A stretch of DNA of 64,000 nucleotides from Chitinophaga ginsengisegetis (GTDB taxonomy: Bacteria; Bacteroidota; Bacteroidia; Chitinophagales; Chitinophagaceae): NCBI RefSeq assembly GCF_900168065.1, contig NZ_FUZZ01000004.1, positions 310,001-374,000 on the forward strand, given 5' to 3'. Each line of letters begins with the position of its first letter. Within the stretch, counting starts at the first letter, position 1. The position numbers were made by a program, and so were the translations under genes. The notes beneath the pieces were generated by a model. That model searched no databases. It was given only the letters and a program-made list of their open reading frames with translations, and had not been told where the DNA came from. Of this stretch, positions 34,262 through 43,313 are shown piece after piece.

Positions 34262-35851
34262 CTAATAAGGAATAATTCCTTTTCTTAACCTTAAAACAAC
34301 CTTCTGAACCTGTGGTGAAAAAAGAAGAATAGCGATGATGATGACCAAACCCACAAGCATAAAATCGTAATAATCCCGTGTAGCACGGGCTAATATTTGT
34401 TGTCCTGCCAGTTTATTAAAATACGCTCCTGAAACTCCTTTTGCGGTATAAATATCGCTGCCTGCATTTGTATATGTGTTTTGAATATCCAGTAAGGTAA
34501 CAGACAATTGTGGGTTAGTTTCGGTTAATGTTTCCCGCACCTTCTCCCTAACTGCAGATTTGGAGAACAATTGAATTTCATTATTAAGAGCCAGACTGGC
34601 TGTAAAACCAGTGAACCTGGCAAATATTCCTACAAGTGACGCATTTAAGGCAATCTTTGGCGGTGCTGCGGAGCTGGTAAATGAAACAATGGGAACAAAT
34701 AAAACTCCCGTTGCAACGCCATAGATAAACATAGGCAGTATGAAGCTAATTGTTTCTCCCTGTACAGAAACAAAAAGTATCATATAGGCATAATACAAAG
34801 CCATAAAACCAAAACCTGCTATGATAATCCTTATCAGGTTAAAATCCATCAAAACAAACCGGGAGGTAACAAACATACTCAGTATTGTCCCAACAATTAC
34901 TGCGATCCATATCGGGATAGTACTGAGGGGATCCATGCCTAAAATAACTTCAAGATAACCATAAGCAAGTCCGGTGCTTCCTTTAAAGATGTAAAACGAA
35001 AAAAGCAGTAGCAGCCCGATGACAAAATTCTTAACCTTGAAAATCTGTAAGTTGATCAATGGCCGTTTAAGCTTCGATTCTCTAATAACAAACAGCATAA
35101 GGATGATTACATTGCCAAGGCTCAGAAGAACGATTAACGGACTATCCAACCAGCCCAATTGCCGTCCGTATATCAGGATGTATCCTAATATCAAAATAAA
35201 AGATACATAAAACAGGTACCCCACCCAATCCACCTGATAAAGTGGTATTTTCTTTGTAAATCTTGCTTTGCTGTTCATCGTCAGCAACACAACAAATGTC
35301 AGGGCAATGAGTATTATATTGAAACCATAAAACAGGCAATTGAAGTCATAAAAATGAAGTACTACACTGGAATAGATGGAGTAAAACGGAACGGAGATTT
35401 GTATACTTCCATAAAGGAGACTATAGGCAATCACCCGGGCACGTGTAGACTGTAACCGTGGAAAAGTGAGTTGCAGGACGATGCCTGACATCAATGCACA
35501 GGTAATACCCTGTACAAACTGGCAAATGACAAATAGTGTCCAATTTCTGGAATGAAAACAGATGACAGAACATATCGCATTCATGGCGAGTGCCATCATC
35601 AGATATTTCCTTGGCGCAAAATACTTTACAATGCGAAAGTCCAATGCCAAAAAAGCTACGGTTGAGCCATAGATAACTATCATGCCATATTGAACATCGG
35701 TAGGCTGTACGCCATAATAGCCCATTATCGCAACGGGACTGCTGTAAAAGCCGAAACTAAAGAGGCAAGTCATCAGGATGGCAAATATCACAGATCTTGC
35801 CATCCATTCGGATACCCATCCTTTGAAAACCGGAATTTTATGTGCTTGCAT
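34262..35851 (-). CDS. MFS exporter of the DHA2/EmrB type
   Basis: Proton-driven inner-membrane exporter of about 14 helices and 529 residues. 'CQFVQGITCALMSGIVLQL' corresponds to the DHA2 helix-5 region, and hydrophobic helices span the whole chain. It begins two bases after the HlyD-type adaptor gene and ends the tolC-emrA-emrB-like operon. Together they would form an EmrAB-TolC-type tripartite pump for hydrophobic compounds. The divergent AraC gene at 38509 is the likely regulator. Confidence 0.9.
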   Translation of the reverse strand: MQAHKIPVFKGWVSEWMARSVIFAILMTCLFSFGFYSSPVAIMGYYGVQPTDVQYGMIVIYGSTVAFLALDFRIVKYFAPRKYLMMALAMNAICSVICFHSRNWTLFVICQFVQGITCALMSGIVLQLTFPRLQSTRARVIAYSLLYGSIQISVPFYSIYSSVVLHFYDFNCLFYGFNIILIALTFVVLLTMNSKARFTKKIPLYQVDWVGYLFYVSFILILGYILIYGRQLGWLDSPLIVLLSLGNVIILMLFVIRESKLKRPLINLQIFKVKNFVIGLLLLFSFYIFKGSTGLAYGYLEVILGMDPLSTIPIWIAVIVGTILSMFVTSRFVLMDFNLIRIIIAGFGFMALYYAYMILFVSVQGETISFILPMFIYGVATGVLFVPIVSFTSSAAPPKIALNASLVGIFARFTGFTASLALNNEIQLFSKSAVREKVRETLTETNPQLSVTLLDIQNTYTNAGSDIYTAKGVSGAYFNKLAGQQILARATRDYYDFMLVGLVIIIAILLFSPQVQKVVLRLRKGIIPY

Positions 35852-35853
35852 GA

Positions 35854-36900
35854 TTAATCTTTTAAAACATAAACATTGGCATTCATTCCTGCCGAGAGCC
35901 TGGCTAATTTTTCAGGCGTATCGGTCAGCTTGATCCGGACGGGAATACGTTGGATAATTTTAACAAAATTACCGGTGGCGTTATCTGGCGGAAGCAACGA
36001 ATAGCGGGAACCTGTGGTTGGAGAAAGGGATTCGATGACTCCGCTGAATTTTTCGTTTGAAAATGCATCTACTTCTATGGATACTGGTTGCCCTATCTTG
36101 AAATTACCAATCTGCGTTTCCTTGAAGTTCGCCATCACCCATTTGTTTTCGGTTTTGTTCACCAAAAACGCCAGGGTTTGCCCTGGCTGTATTAACTGCC
36201 CTTCCTGGATGGTCTTTTTACCAATCTGTCCGTTAAAAGGCGCAGTGATTACGGTATATTTAATGTCTAGTTCCTGCCGTTCGAGAAGCGCTTCCTTGAT
36301 CTTTATTTCTGCCGCTATCGCATTACGCTGTGCTCTAAGATCATTTAGTTTGGATTCGGCTACCTGCAGGGAAGCTTTTACCTGATCATAATCAGATTGC
36401 GTGATAGCCAAAGACATACTGACATTCTCGTATTTTTGTTGCGTGGTAGATTCATCAGCCAATAGATTTTTATAACGGTCAAATTCTCTTTGCTGCTGGT
36501 TCAGTTTCGCTTTTGCCCCTGAGAGCTGTGCTTTTATTACTTCGATGCTTTTGATTTGTGTTTCTTCGTTAGCAGCCAAAACAGGTAATTTGGCATGCGA
36601 ACTCATCAACTCTGCTGATGCCGCATTTCTTTTCAGTCCATATTCGTCAAGTTCAATAACCACAAGTGTATCTCCCTTCTGAACCTGCTGATTGTCTTTA
36701 TAATAAATTTTGCTGATATAGCCCCCTACTTTTGCATTTACAGGTGATAAATACGCATCTACCTGGGCATCATTGGTTTGTTCATAGCGGTACCCTTTTA
36801 AAAAGTACAATGCGCCCCAAATGATAATTGCTGTAAATAAGGCGATGCCAAACCATTTGGTGAGGGTTACGATTATTTTATCTGTTCTGTTTTTGTTCAT
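35854..36900 (-). CDS. HlyD/EmrA-family secretion adaptor
   Basis: Membrane fusion protein linking the MFS exporter to the TolC-like channel. One N-terminal helix ('LFTAIIIWGALYFLKGY') is followed by the motif 'NDAQVDAYLSPVNAKVGGYI', a long coiled-coil hairpin ('LNDLRAQRNAIAAEIKIKEA') and the second lipoyl half ('ITAPFNGQIGKKTIQEGQL'). The length of 348 residues is normal. It sits 10 bases after the TolC-like gene. Confidence 0.93.
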   Translation of the reverse strand: MNKNRTDKIIVTLTKWFGIALFTAIIIWGALYFLKGYRYEQTNDAQVDAYLSPVNAKVGGYISKIYYKDNQQVQKGDTLVVIELDEYGLKRNAASAELMSSHAKLPVLAANEETQIKSIEVIKAQLSGAKAKLNQQQREFDRYKNLLADESTTQQKYENVSMSLAITQSDYDQVKASLQVAESKLNDLRAQRNAIAAEIKIKEALLERQELDIKYTVITAPFNGQIGKKTIQEGQLIQPGQTLAFLVNKTENKWVMANFKETQIGNFKIGQPVSIEVDAFSNEKFSGVIESLSPTTGSRYSLLPPDNATGNFVKIIQRIPVRIKLTDTPEKLARLSAGMNANVYVLKD

Positions 36901-36910
36901 AATTTTTGTA

Positions 36911-38416
36911 TTAAAGAATTCCTACGATTGCGAGTAACCGGATATGACTTACTTTTAAATTTGCTTGTGCAGTTGTCAGATTAAATTTTGCTTCCAGCAA
37001 AGCATTTTCCGCTTCCAAAAGATCGGTCAAAAGTGATTCCTGATTGAGATAACTGTTTCTGATAACCCGAACGGTTTCGGCAGTTTTAGTGATATTTTTT
37101 TCTGCGGTTGTTACGCTTTCCAAAGCCTGTTGCTGTTGTAAATAGGCTTCTTTTACCTGAATTGAAATTTCCTCCTTCTTAATGTTGGCTTTTTCTTTTG
37201 CCTGATTATTTACGACCTGGGCACGTGCAATAGAATGTTTGCTTTTGTATAAATTATCAATAGATAACTGCACCTTGATTCCTGTTTGCCCAAATGCCCA
37301 TAAATCATTCGAGTAAGGATAAAATGAGATCTGCGGATACGTATAATTGTAATTGGAGTACAGGGAAGCTTTTGGTAACAACCCAGCTTTAATTTGCCTG
37401 ATATTTATCTCACTCAATTTAATGTCGCTATTGACCATCTTATACTCCGGCGATTGGTGGAATGCAATAGCCAGGTAATCGGCGTAAGCAGCATCCTTAA
37501 CGGTCTCCATTTCAGCACCGCCCCGATAGGTGATAGCTATCCGCGCTTCGTTATCACGCCCCATCAGGATGTTGAGACGTTGTGTGGTAACGTTGATTCT
37601 CTTTTCAATATCTGAAAGGCTTAATTCTAACTGTGACAGTTTCACCGAGGTTCTCAGCACATCACTATTCAGCACAATACCGTTTTTGTGTAAGCTCTCG
37701 ATGAGTGATAGCTGCTTTTTCTCAGCAGCAATTTCTGCAGCAATAAAATCACGGAAGTTCAGATATTTATACAGATCGAAATAAGCAACGGCAACATTGT
37801 ATTTTACGCTGTATTTTTGCAGATCGGCTTCGTAGTGCTTCCGTGTCTCTTCTTCCTGCTTCATCTTGATATTTCTTCTGTCTTTACCACCATTGAAGAG
37901 GTTAAAGTTGAAGTTATATCCGACTCCGTAACCATAGCCTTTTACAGGTACATCTTGCGGGGATGAGAATAATCCATTATCGTAAATGAGAAATTTTGAA
38001 TTGAGTTTTACATCTCCACCTACTGAAAGGTCCGGTAGCAGACGGTCTTTGGCTTCAAGTACTTCTAAATTGCTTTGCTGAAGATTTAAATCCGATAGTT
38101 TTAGTTGGCGGTTATTTGTTTCGGCGGCCTTCCATACTTCTTCCAAACTCAATGCCGGGGTAGCTTCTGCATCCTGGGCATGGAGAGAGTGTGCGGATAG
38201 TAGCAGTATGGCTCCCAAAACTGGGTTTACCATCTTTTTTAATGCATCAAAGACAAATGTTAAATCCATTATGGGCGTGAAAGGATTAGCATTAGCAAGC
38301 CAGTAGATATTAAGTGCGTCAATTTCTTCTGCTGAATGGGATGCTGCATTATTACAAGGTTTGTCTTGTGCCACAAGCTCAACGCCTTTATCAGGGTTTA
38401 TGATTTTCTGTTTCAT
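36911..38416 (-). CDS. TolC-family outer-membrane protein (EmrAB partner) with N-terminal extension
   Basis: Outer-membrane channel of the EmrAB-like exporter. From residue 62 the protein looks canonical: signal peptide 'NPVLGAILLLSAHSLHAQ' then helical TolC repeats. Ahead of it an in-frame 61-residue segment ('MKQKIINPDKGVELVAQDKP' onward) is open, has ordinary codon use, and starts 20 bases or so after a good -7 element (TAATTTTG). Either translation starts at 38416 and makes an unusually long leader, or at 38233. I give the longer form because of the promoter position. Confidence 0.88.
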   Translation of the reverse strand: MKQKIINPDKGVELVAQDKPCNNAASHSAEEIDALNIYWLANANPFTPIMDLTFVFDALKKMVNPVLGAILLLSAHSLHAQDAEATPALSLEEVWKAAETNNRQLKLSDLNLQQSNLEVLEAKDRLLPDLSVGGDVKLNSKFLIYDNGLFSSPQDVPVKGYGYGVGYNFNFNLFNGGKDRRNIKMKQEEETRKHYEADLQKYSVKYNVAVAYFDLYKYLNFRDFIAAEIAAEKKQLSLIESLHKNGIVLNSDVLRTSVKLSQLELSLSDIEKRINVTTQRLNILMGRDNEARIAITYRGGAEMETVKDAAYADYLAIAFHQSPEYKMVNSDIKLSEINIRQIKAGLLPKASLYSNYNYTYPQISFYPYSNDLWAFGQTGIKVQLSIDNLYKSKHSIARAQVVNNQAKEKANIKKEEISIQVKEAYLQQQQALESVTTAEKNITKTAETVRVIRNSYLNQESLLTDLLEAENALLEAKFNLTTAQANLKVSHIRLLAIVGIL

Positions 38417-38441
38417 TATGATTCTACTATTATTTCCGTAG

Positions 38442-38503
38442 CAAAATTACTCCAGCCAACAAACCATCATTTTATATAATTAGCCTAATATTTGTTATAT
38501 TTG
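38442..38503. promoter_or_regulatory. Divergent promoters between emrAB-type operon and its AraC regulator
   Basis: Minus strand: TAATTTTG at 38449-38442, a perfect TAnnTTTG -7 element facing the TolC-like gene. Plus strand: TATATTTG at 38496-38503, also perfect, facing the AraC gene. The AraC GTG at 38509 would lie within a few bases of that transcription start, so its transcript would be leaderless or nearly so. The 46 bases between the two elements are the natural place for AraC operator sites. Confidence 0.6.
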
Positions 38504-38508
38504 GCCAC

Positions 38509-39297
38509 GTGAGTATTCTTAAGCAACTTATAAATAGCGTTGACCAGCATCCTGACTCTATCCTGGTGGTGCGGCAGCAAACCGAACAACGTTTGCCTTC
38601 ACATCAACACGATAAAGCTCAGTTATTATTGGTTTTTGGAGGGATTGCCTATCTGCAAACAGGCGAAAAGGATTTCTATATTCCGTCCAATCATTATATC
38701 TGGATACCTGAAAATTATCCGCACAACCTGATGTTCAACACGCAGGATCTGTATATCATAAACATTTATTTTCCCGGAAAAAGTTCCGGCGAATTCTATA
38801 ATGAATTGGGCATTTATCCCGTGAGTAAGCTCTTATCTGAAATGCTGTCTTTTAGCGGAAAATGGCACGGTGATTATTTCAAAGGATCGTGGGAGTTTGA
38901 GTTTTTAACAACACTGAGGAACGTGTTGTCCAAAGAAAACCTTAAAAAGTTTTCGATTCAACTTCCCACTACCGATGATCAGCGGCTCCAGGCTATTGTT
39001 GGTCAGCTACGAAGTCGGCTGAATGAAAACCTTGCTTTAGAAGACACGGCCAAACAATGGGGAATGAGCGTAAGAAGTTTGACAAGATTATTTCAGACAA
39101 AACTTCACATCACCTATATTCAGTATGTAAAAATGTTGCGGATTATCCGGGCTATGGAATTGATTAAAGACAGTGATCTGACTATGACCGAAATTGCCTA
39201 TGAGATTGGATATTCCAATATATCTGCATTCAGCAATAATTTTCACCAATTGACGAATATGAGACCCACTGAATTTAAGACAATGTCGGGAGTGTAG
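38509..39297 (+). CDS. AraC-family transcriptional regulator of the EmrAB-type exporter
   Basis: A 262-residue regulator starting at GTG. The cupin half has 'LPSHQHDKAQLLLVFGG' and 'YIWIPENYPHNLMF'; the C-terminal AraC pair is 'LALEDTAKQWGMSVRSLTR' and 'LTMTEIAYEIGYSNISAFS', with 'FHQLTNMRPTEFK'. It is divergent from the tolC-emrA-emrB-like operon, separated by 92 bases if the long TolC form is right, which makes it the likely ligand-responsive activator of that exporter. Confidence 0.9.
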   Translation: MSILKQLINSVDQHPDSILVVRQQTEQRLPSHQHDKAQLLLVFGGIAYLQTGEKDFYIPSNHYIWIPENYPHNLMFNTQDLYIINIYFPGKSSGEFYNELGIYPVSKLLSEMLSFSGKWHGDYFKGSWEFEFLTTLRNVLSKENLKKFSIQLPTTDDQRLQAIVGQLRSRLNENLALEDTAKQWGMSVRSLTRLFQTKLHITYIQYVKMLRIIRAMELIKDSDLTMTEIAYEIGYSNISAFSNNFHQLTNMRPTEFKTMSGV

Positions 39298-39325
39298 AAT
39301 AAATTGTAAGATAGCCTCGGGCCCA

Positions 39326-39835
39326 TCAGGAAAATTTAGCGAGTACCTGGTCTCTGCGGCTCAATAAATTCCCCCTCACTTCAATTGCCTCGATACCAAA
39401 ATCCTCTATCCAATCATGCAATAAATCATTAACCAGCCCCCTTAGTTTTGGCAGGTCTGCCTGATGGCCTGGTATCAGATCCGGTTTTTCTATTGGAACA
39501 AATACGAGAAGGTCGATCCCGGCAATGACAGTTTGAGCTGTTTCAAATAGCATCTGAATATTCAAACCCGGGTCGATAACATGCAGATAGGCTAAAATAT
39601 CAATCACGCATCTGTCAAATATTACATTGTGTTCGCCTTTGGAAATCAGCCTGGCCGAATAATTAAACTGCTCAATAAAATCCTCAACAGTAGGAATTTC
39701 TGAGAATTCATATCCTGATGCTTCCAGTTGATAATATGGTTCTATTTCGAGTGTATACCCGGGGAGTTTCACCAGAAGTTCTTCCGCCAGGGTTGATTTG
39801 CCTACCCGGTGAGCACCAACTATTGCAATTCTCAT
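39326..39835 (-). CDS. P-loop ATP/GTP-binding protein (NadR-kinase-like)
   Basis: A 169-residue P-loop NTPase with Walker A 'GAHRVGKST' at residues 7-15 and 'VIFDRCVIDILAYLHV' as a Walker-B/DRC-like segment. The layout matches small AAA/NadR-type nucleoside kinase proteins, which phosphorylate nucleosides or related small molecules. No other domain is present. It is convergent with the AraC gene (28 bases between stops). The substrate is not evident. Confidence 0.8.
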   Translation of the reverse strand: MRIAIVGAHRVGKSTLAEELLVKLPGYTLEIEPYYQLEASGYEFSEIPTVEDFIEQFNYSARLISKGEHNVIFDRCVIDILAYLHVIDPGLNIQMLFETAQTVIAGIDLLVFVPIEKPDLIPGHQADLPKLRGLVNDLLHDWIEDFGIEAIEVRGNLLSRRDQVLAKFS

Positions 39836-40049
39836 AGATAATTCGATTTATTTAAAGCACTTTTACTCATTGGTCAAATTTATGCACTAATTCACTGATT
39901 TTAATAATTATCAATGCATACTTACAACATGAAGCTGATTAAACACCAAACTGATAACTTCCGGATTTCAACGGTAAACTGTATGGCCCTGCGTTTCCTT
40001 CTTTTGTGACCACCGGGAACAAAAGGCAAGCGGCAAAAGGGTTTAACAA

Positions 40050-40073
40050 TATCTCAAATCCAGATTTGAGATA
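40050..40073. promoter_or_regulatory. Perfect inverted repeat upstream of the serine hydrolase
   Basis: TATCTCAAAT, then CCAG, then ATTTGAGATA: ten-base arms with no mismatch. It sits 55 bases before the hydrolase ATG and directly before TATATTTTG (a -7 element with one extra spacer base). It may be an operator for a dimeric repressor or a leader hairpin. No regulator gene is adjacent. Confidence 0.55.
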
Positions 40074-40127
40074 CTATATTTTGCCTCACTCAATTTTTTA
40101 AACCGAAGTTTGCAACAAAAGTTTAAT

Positions 40128-41516
40128 ATGAAAAGAGTGAACTTACTACAGTTGCTATTCTTATTGTTTGCAATGCCTGTTTCAGCACAAATATTTGGAG
40201 GGAAAAACCATTCAGAAAAGCTCGATCAGCTAATTGCCGGCAATTACAATTCAATTGCCCCGGGGGTTGTCTTTTTAGTGGCTGAAAAAGGAAAAGTAAT
40301 CTATGAAAAAGGTGTTGGTACCGCCAGTAAAGAGCTGAATGTTCCCATGCGCCCGGAAATGATCTTCCAAATAGGTTCCATAACCAAACAATATACGGCC
40401 GTAGCTGTACTACAATTAGTTGAACAGGGGAAAATCTCCTTGCAGGATAGTATATCGAAGTTTGTTGAAGACTTTCCCTATAAAGGACATACTATTACAG
40501 TCGAAAACCTGCTGACACACACTTCAGGCCTGGTTGACTATGAGGTTTTGGATTTTCACATCCCAAATGCAATACGCATCGACCTTTCACCGAAGCAACT
40601 CATTGACAGTATTGCCAAGTTGCCTTTGGGGTTTATACCAGGAACAAAATATAATTACAGCAACTCCAATTATTTATTATTAGGATATATTATTGAAAGA
40701 ATAACAGGAAAGAAATATAGCCAATATTTACAGGAGAATATTTTCATGCCGGCCGGCCTGACCAACACTTATTATAACCAGCCGGGGCAGATTATTATGA
40801 ATAGGGCATGCGGCTATACCAAAGATAGTACCGGCAACCGAAATGTTGGGTATATAAGCATGAATCAGGTTTTTAGCGCCGGTGCATTACTTTCAAATGC
40901 TTCTGACCTGTATAAGTGGCACCAGGCTTTGTATTCATATAAACTGCTAAAAAAAGAAACACTTGAAAAAGCATTTACACCATTTAAACTTTCAACCGGT
41001 GATTCTTCCGAATATGGGTATGGCTGGTTTATAAGGAATTTTCAGGGAAACAGGTCAATTGGTCATGGCGGAGCAATAGATGGCTTCAGAGCCAGTGAAA
41101 TTTACTTTCCGGGAAAGGACATTTTTATAGCCGGATTATCTAATTCTGATGATGATGCTTTTTTCAGACTGTTTGAAAATGTTATCGTTCAGGTCATGGG
41201 AAAGTACTTAAAAACCTCCTATAAAGATTTAAAAATACCCGATGCCATTCTGGATAGCTACATTGGTAGCTATACGTTCATGGAAGATACAACCAATTAT
41301 ATCAATATTCACAGGGAAGGGAGCAGGTTATATGCGGATCTTTCGAATAAAAGCGGCACAAACATGCCCTTGCTTGCCCAGTCACAAACCATATTCTATT
41401 TACCTGTAATCAAAAGAATTCCAACAACTATAGAATTTATAGTAGAAGGTGAAAAAGTCAGGGGCCTTTATTGGATACAGGACAAAAAGCACGTAACGAA
41501 AAAAACAGAACAGTAA
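40128..41516 (+). CDS. Serine hydrolase of the beta-lactamase/penicillin-binding (class C) family
   Basis: Exported serine hydrolase, 462 residues, signal peptide 'LLQLLFLLFAMPVSAQ'. All three active-site motifs are present: S84-I-T-K87, Y177-S-N and H313-G-G. A lipocalin-like C-terminal domain follows. Class C-fold members include AmpC, D-aminopeptidases and esterases, so beta-lactam hydrolysis cannot be assumed. I chose the ATG at 40128 over an in-frame TTG at 40110 because it precedes the signal peptide. Confidence 0.9.
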   Translation: MKRVNLLQLLFLLFAMPVSAQIFGGKNHSEKLDQLIAGNYNSIAPGVVFLVAEKGKVIYEKGVGTASKELNVPMRPEMIFQIGSITKQYTAVAVLQLVEQGKISLQDSISKFVEDFPYKGHTITVENLLTHTSGLVDYEVLDFHIPNAIRIDLSPKQLIDSIAKLPLGFIPGTKYNYSNSNYLLLGYIIERITGKKYSQYLQENIFMPAGLTNTYYNQPGQIIMNRACGYTKDSTGNRNVGYISMNQVFSAGALLSNASDLYKWHQALYSYKLLKKETLEKAFTPFKLSTGDSSEYGYGWFIRNFQGNRSIGHGGAIDGFRASEIYFPGKDIFIAGLSNSDDDAFFRLFENVIVQVMGKYLKTSYKDLKIPDAILDSYIGSYTFMEDTTNYINIHREGSRLYADLSNKSGTNMPLLAQSQTIFYLPVIKRIPTTIEFIVEGEKVRGLYWIQDKKHVTKKTEQ

Positions 41517-41619
41517 AACAAGTACTTTTTGATTCGCGTCAAAGTCCTTATCCTGACATCACTTAACCCTCGTCTGCGCAGCCCACCTGCGCACTCCACA
41601 AAAAAATATTTTTATTTAT

Positions 41620-41640
41620 GTAGTCAACTACGTAGTTTTG
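41620..41640 (+). promoter_or_regulatory. Promoter and palindromic operator of the GNAT/MarR operon
   Basis: TAGTTTTG (41633-41640) is a perfect TAnnTTTG -7 element. Overlapping it are two palindromes, GTAGTCAACTAC (41620-41631) and AACTACGTAGTT (41626-41637). A repressor bound there would block the -7 region. The MarR regulator two genes downstream is the obvious candidate, giving autorepression. Confidence 0.65.
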
Positions 41641-41658
41641 TACCATAAATGAATACAA

Positions 41659-42156
41659 ATGAGTACAACACCTGTTATACAACCAATTTACAATCAATAT
41701 TGCCAGGAGATAATTGACATCATCCTGCCCATCCAGCAAAAGGAATTCAATGTGCCGGTTACACTCGAGGACCAGCCCGACCTGCACGATATTGAAACAA
41801 ACTACCACCAGACCGGCGGCGGTTTCTGGGGAGGATTTGTAAACGGGGAACTGGCCGGTACTATCGCACTGATAAGCATCGGACACCAGGCGGGCGCCAT
41901 CCGGAAAATGTTTGTGAAAAAGGAATTCCGCGGGAAGGAATATGGCATTGCACAACAACTGCTCGAAGAACTGATCGCCTATTGCAAATCAGTACAGATA
42001 ACAGATCTGTACCTGGGCACGGTCGACAAACTCGCTGCCGCCCGCCGTTTCTATGAGCGCAACCACTTTAAAGAAATAAAAAAAACGGATTTACCGTCGT
42101 ATTTTCCCCTGATGAATGCAGATAATGTATTTTATCACTTACACATTAATGATTGA
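41659..42156 (+). CDS. GNAT-family N-acetyltransferase
   Basis: Acetyl-CoA-dependent acetyltransferase, 165 residues. The acetyl-CoA motif is 'IRKMFVKKEFRGKEYGIAQQ' and the C-terminal 'AARRFYERNHFKEI' matches motif B. The substrate is unknown. Its TGA at 42154-42156 lies just ahead of the MarR gene, so the two genes are co-transcribed. A strong promoter with an overlapping palindrome lies in front. Confidence 0.9.
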   Translation: MSTTPVIQPIYNQYCQEIIDIILPIQQKEFNVPVTLEDQPDLHDIETNYHQTGGGFWGGFVNGELAGTIALISIGHQAGAIRKMFVKKEFRGKEYGIAQQLLEELIAYCKSVQITDLYLGTVDKLAAARRFYERNHFKEIKKTDLPSYFPLMNADNVFYHLHIND

Positions 42157-42161
42157 GAAGC

Positions 42162-42632
42162 ATGACAAATGTAATTGATGAATCAGGGATACTGGCTATT
42201 TCTACCAGGTTGCAGCGACTCAGTGATCAGCTGCGGAAAGATGGGCTGCAGATTTACAAGGCCAATGGGATCGACTTTGAACCAAAATGGTTCCCGGTTA
42301 TCTATACCCTGCATCTGAAACCGGTACTCAGCGTAGTGGAAATAGCCATGGAAATCGGGTACTCCCACCCCTCTACTATCAGCCTGCTGAAAGAACTGGA
42401 AAAACAAAAGCTGATCCGCTCAAAGAAAGATAAAACAGACGAAAGGAAACGGCTTATCGTGCTCACGGAAAAAGGGAAAGCACTCATCACCGACATGCAA
42501 CCCGTGTGGAATAAAATGGTGGTGGCTCTTACCGCGCTGACAGATACGAAAAATAACCTGATGAAAGCCATTGAGGAGGTAGAGCAACAAATGAAATCAT
42601 TTAGTTTTTTTGACAGGGCGCAACAGCTGTAA
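42162..42632 (+). CDS. MarR-family transcriptional regulator
   Basis: A winged-helix regulator of about 156 residues. The HTH is 'LSVVEIAMEIGYSHPSTIS' and the wing 'KDKTDERKRLIVLTEKG'. The ATG at 42162 is preferred over the in-frame TTG at 42153. It lies five bases after the acetyltransferase. MarR proteins bind short palindromes and usually repress their own operon, which fits the palindromes over the promoter at 41620-41640. Confidence 0.9.
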   Translation: MTNVIDESGILAISTRLQRLSDQLRKDGLQIYKANGIDFEPKWFPVIYTLHLKPVLSVVEIAMEIGYSHPSTISLLKELEKQKLIRSKKDKTDERKRLIVLTEKGKALITDMQPVWNKMVVALTALTDTKNNLMKAIEEVEQQMKSFSFFDRAQQL

Positions 42633-42635
42633 ATA

Positions 42636-43247
42636 TTATGCCAGCAGGCCGTTCACCAGTGCCTTCCATTGCAGTTTTGATATACCAACGGCGCCGGTAG
42701 CGCCTACCACCGCATTCCGGATCCTGTCGCCCAGATCATTGGTTTGTGTATTTGGCACCTCATTACGTCCGTAAACAGTGGCAGTTATTTCCGCGTTGTT
42801 ACGCACCAATACAAAGGAACTACTGGCTTCTTTGCGCAGAAAATGCGCAATACCCGCACTCTTCTGGATAGGATGCTCCGACGGCCGGGCCCTGATAAAA
42901 AACACTTCCTGGTGCTCATTCAGTACCACATGCTCCTTCTGCTCAATCTTTACCCAGTCGAACCCCTTCCCTGCATTGGTACCCGGCCCGGGAATATCAA
43001 TCCGTATGTACATGCCCGTTTCCGCATCGCCGGCAGCCGGCTTCCCGGCCAGATCGGTTAACTGAAACCCCGACGACATACTTCCGCTGAGCGTAGCCCA
43101 GTTATTTACATCCAGCAGGCGCGCAACCGCCGTTTTAAAAAAATCCCGCGCCGCCGCTTCATGAACCAGTGTTTTTACCTCAGAAGTTGTAGTAGCCTCA
43201 CCCGTATACTGCGCCGGAATAAATGGCGCCGCAATGTTATCTGCCAT
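42636..43247 (-). CDS. Uncharacterised 203-residue protein
   Basis: Soluble-looking protein with no signal peptide and no family I recognise. It begins 'MADNIAAPFIPAQYTGEAT' and has a beta-rich centre ('DWVKIEQKEHVVLNEHQEV', 'SSFVLVRNNAEITATVYG') and a C-terminal Gly/Ala/Val stretch. It is convergent with MarR, with only three bases between stops. The length and codon use support a real gene; function unknown. Confidence 0.7.
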   Translation of the reverse strand: MADNIAAPFIPAQYTGEATTTSEVKTLVHEAAARDFFKTAVARLLDVNNWATLSGSMSSGFQLTDLAGKPAAGDAETGMYIRIDIPGPGTNAGKGFDWVKIEQKEHVVLNEHQEVFFIRARPSEHPIQKSAGIAHFLRKEASSSFVLVRNNAEITATVYGRNEVPNTQTNDLGDRIRNAVVGATGAVGISKLQWKALVNGLLA

Positions 43248-43313
43248 AACTTTAATATTTGCCGTAAAATAATAATGTAAGTATTTCGGTAAAAAACTTG
43301 TGCCAATTTTATA

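Noticed and set aside
28264..42632. Idea of a dedicated antibiotic-resistance island (MGT glycosyltransferase, beta-lactamase fold, exporters, GNAT, MarR)
   Set aside because: Each family is broad and mostly not involved in resistance; nothing in the sequence ties the genes together apart from proximity.
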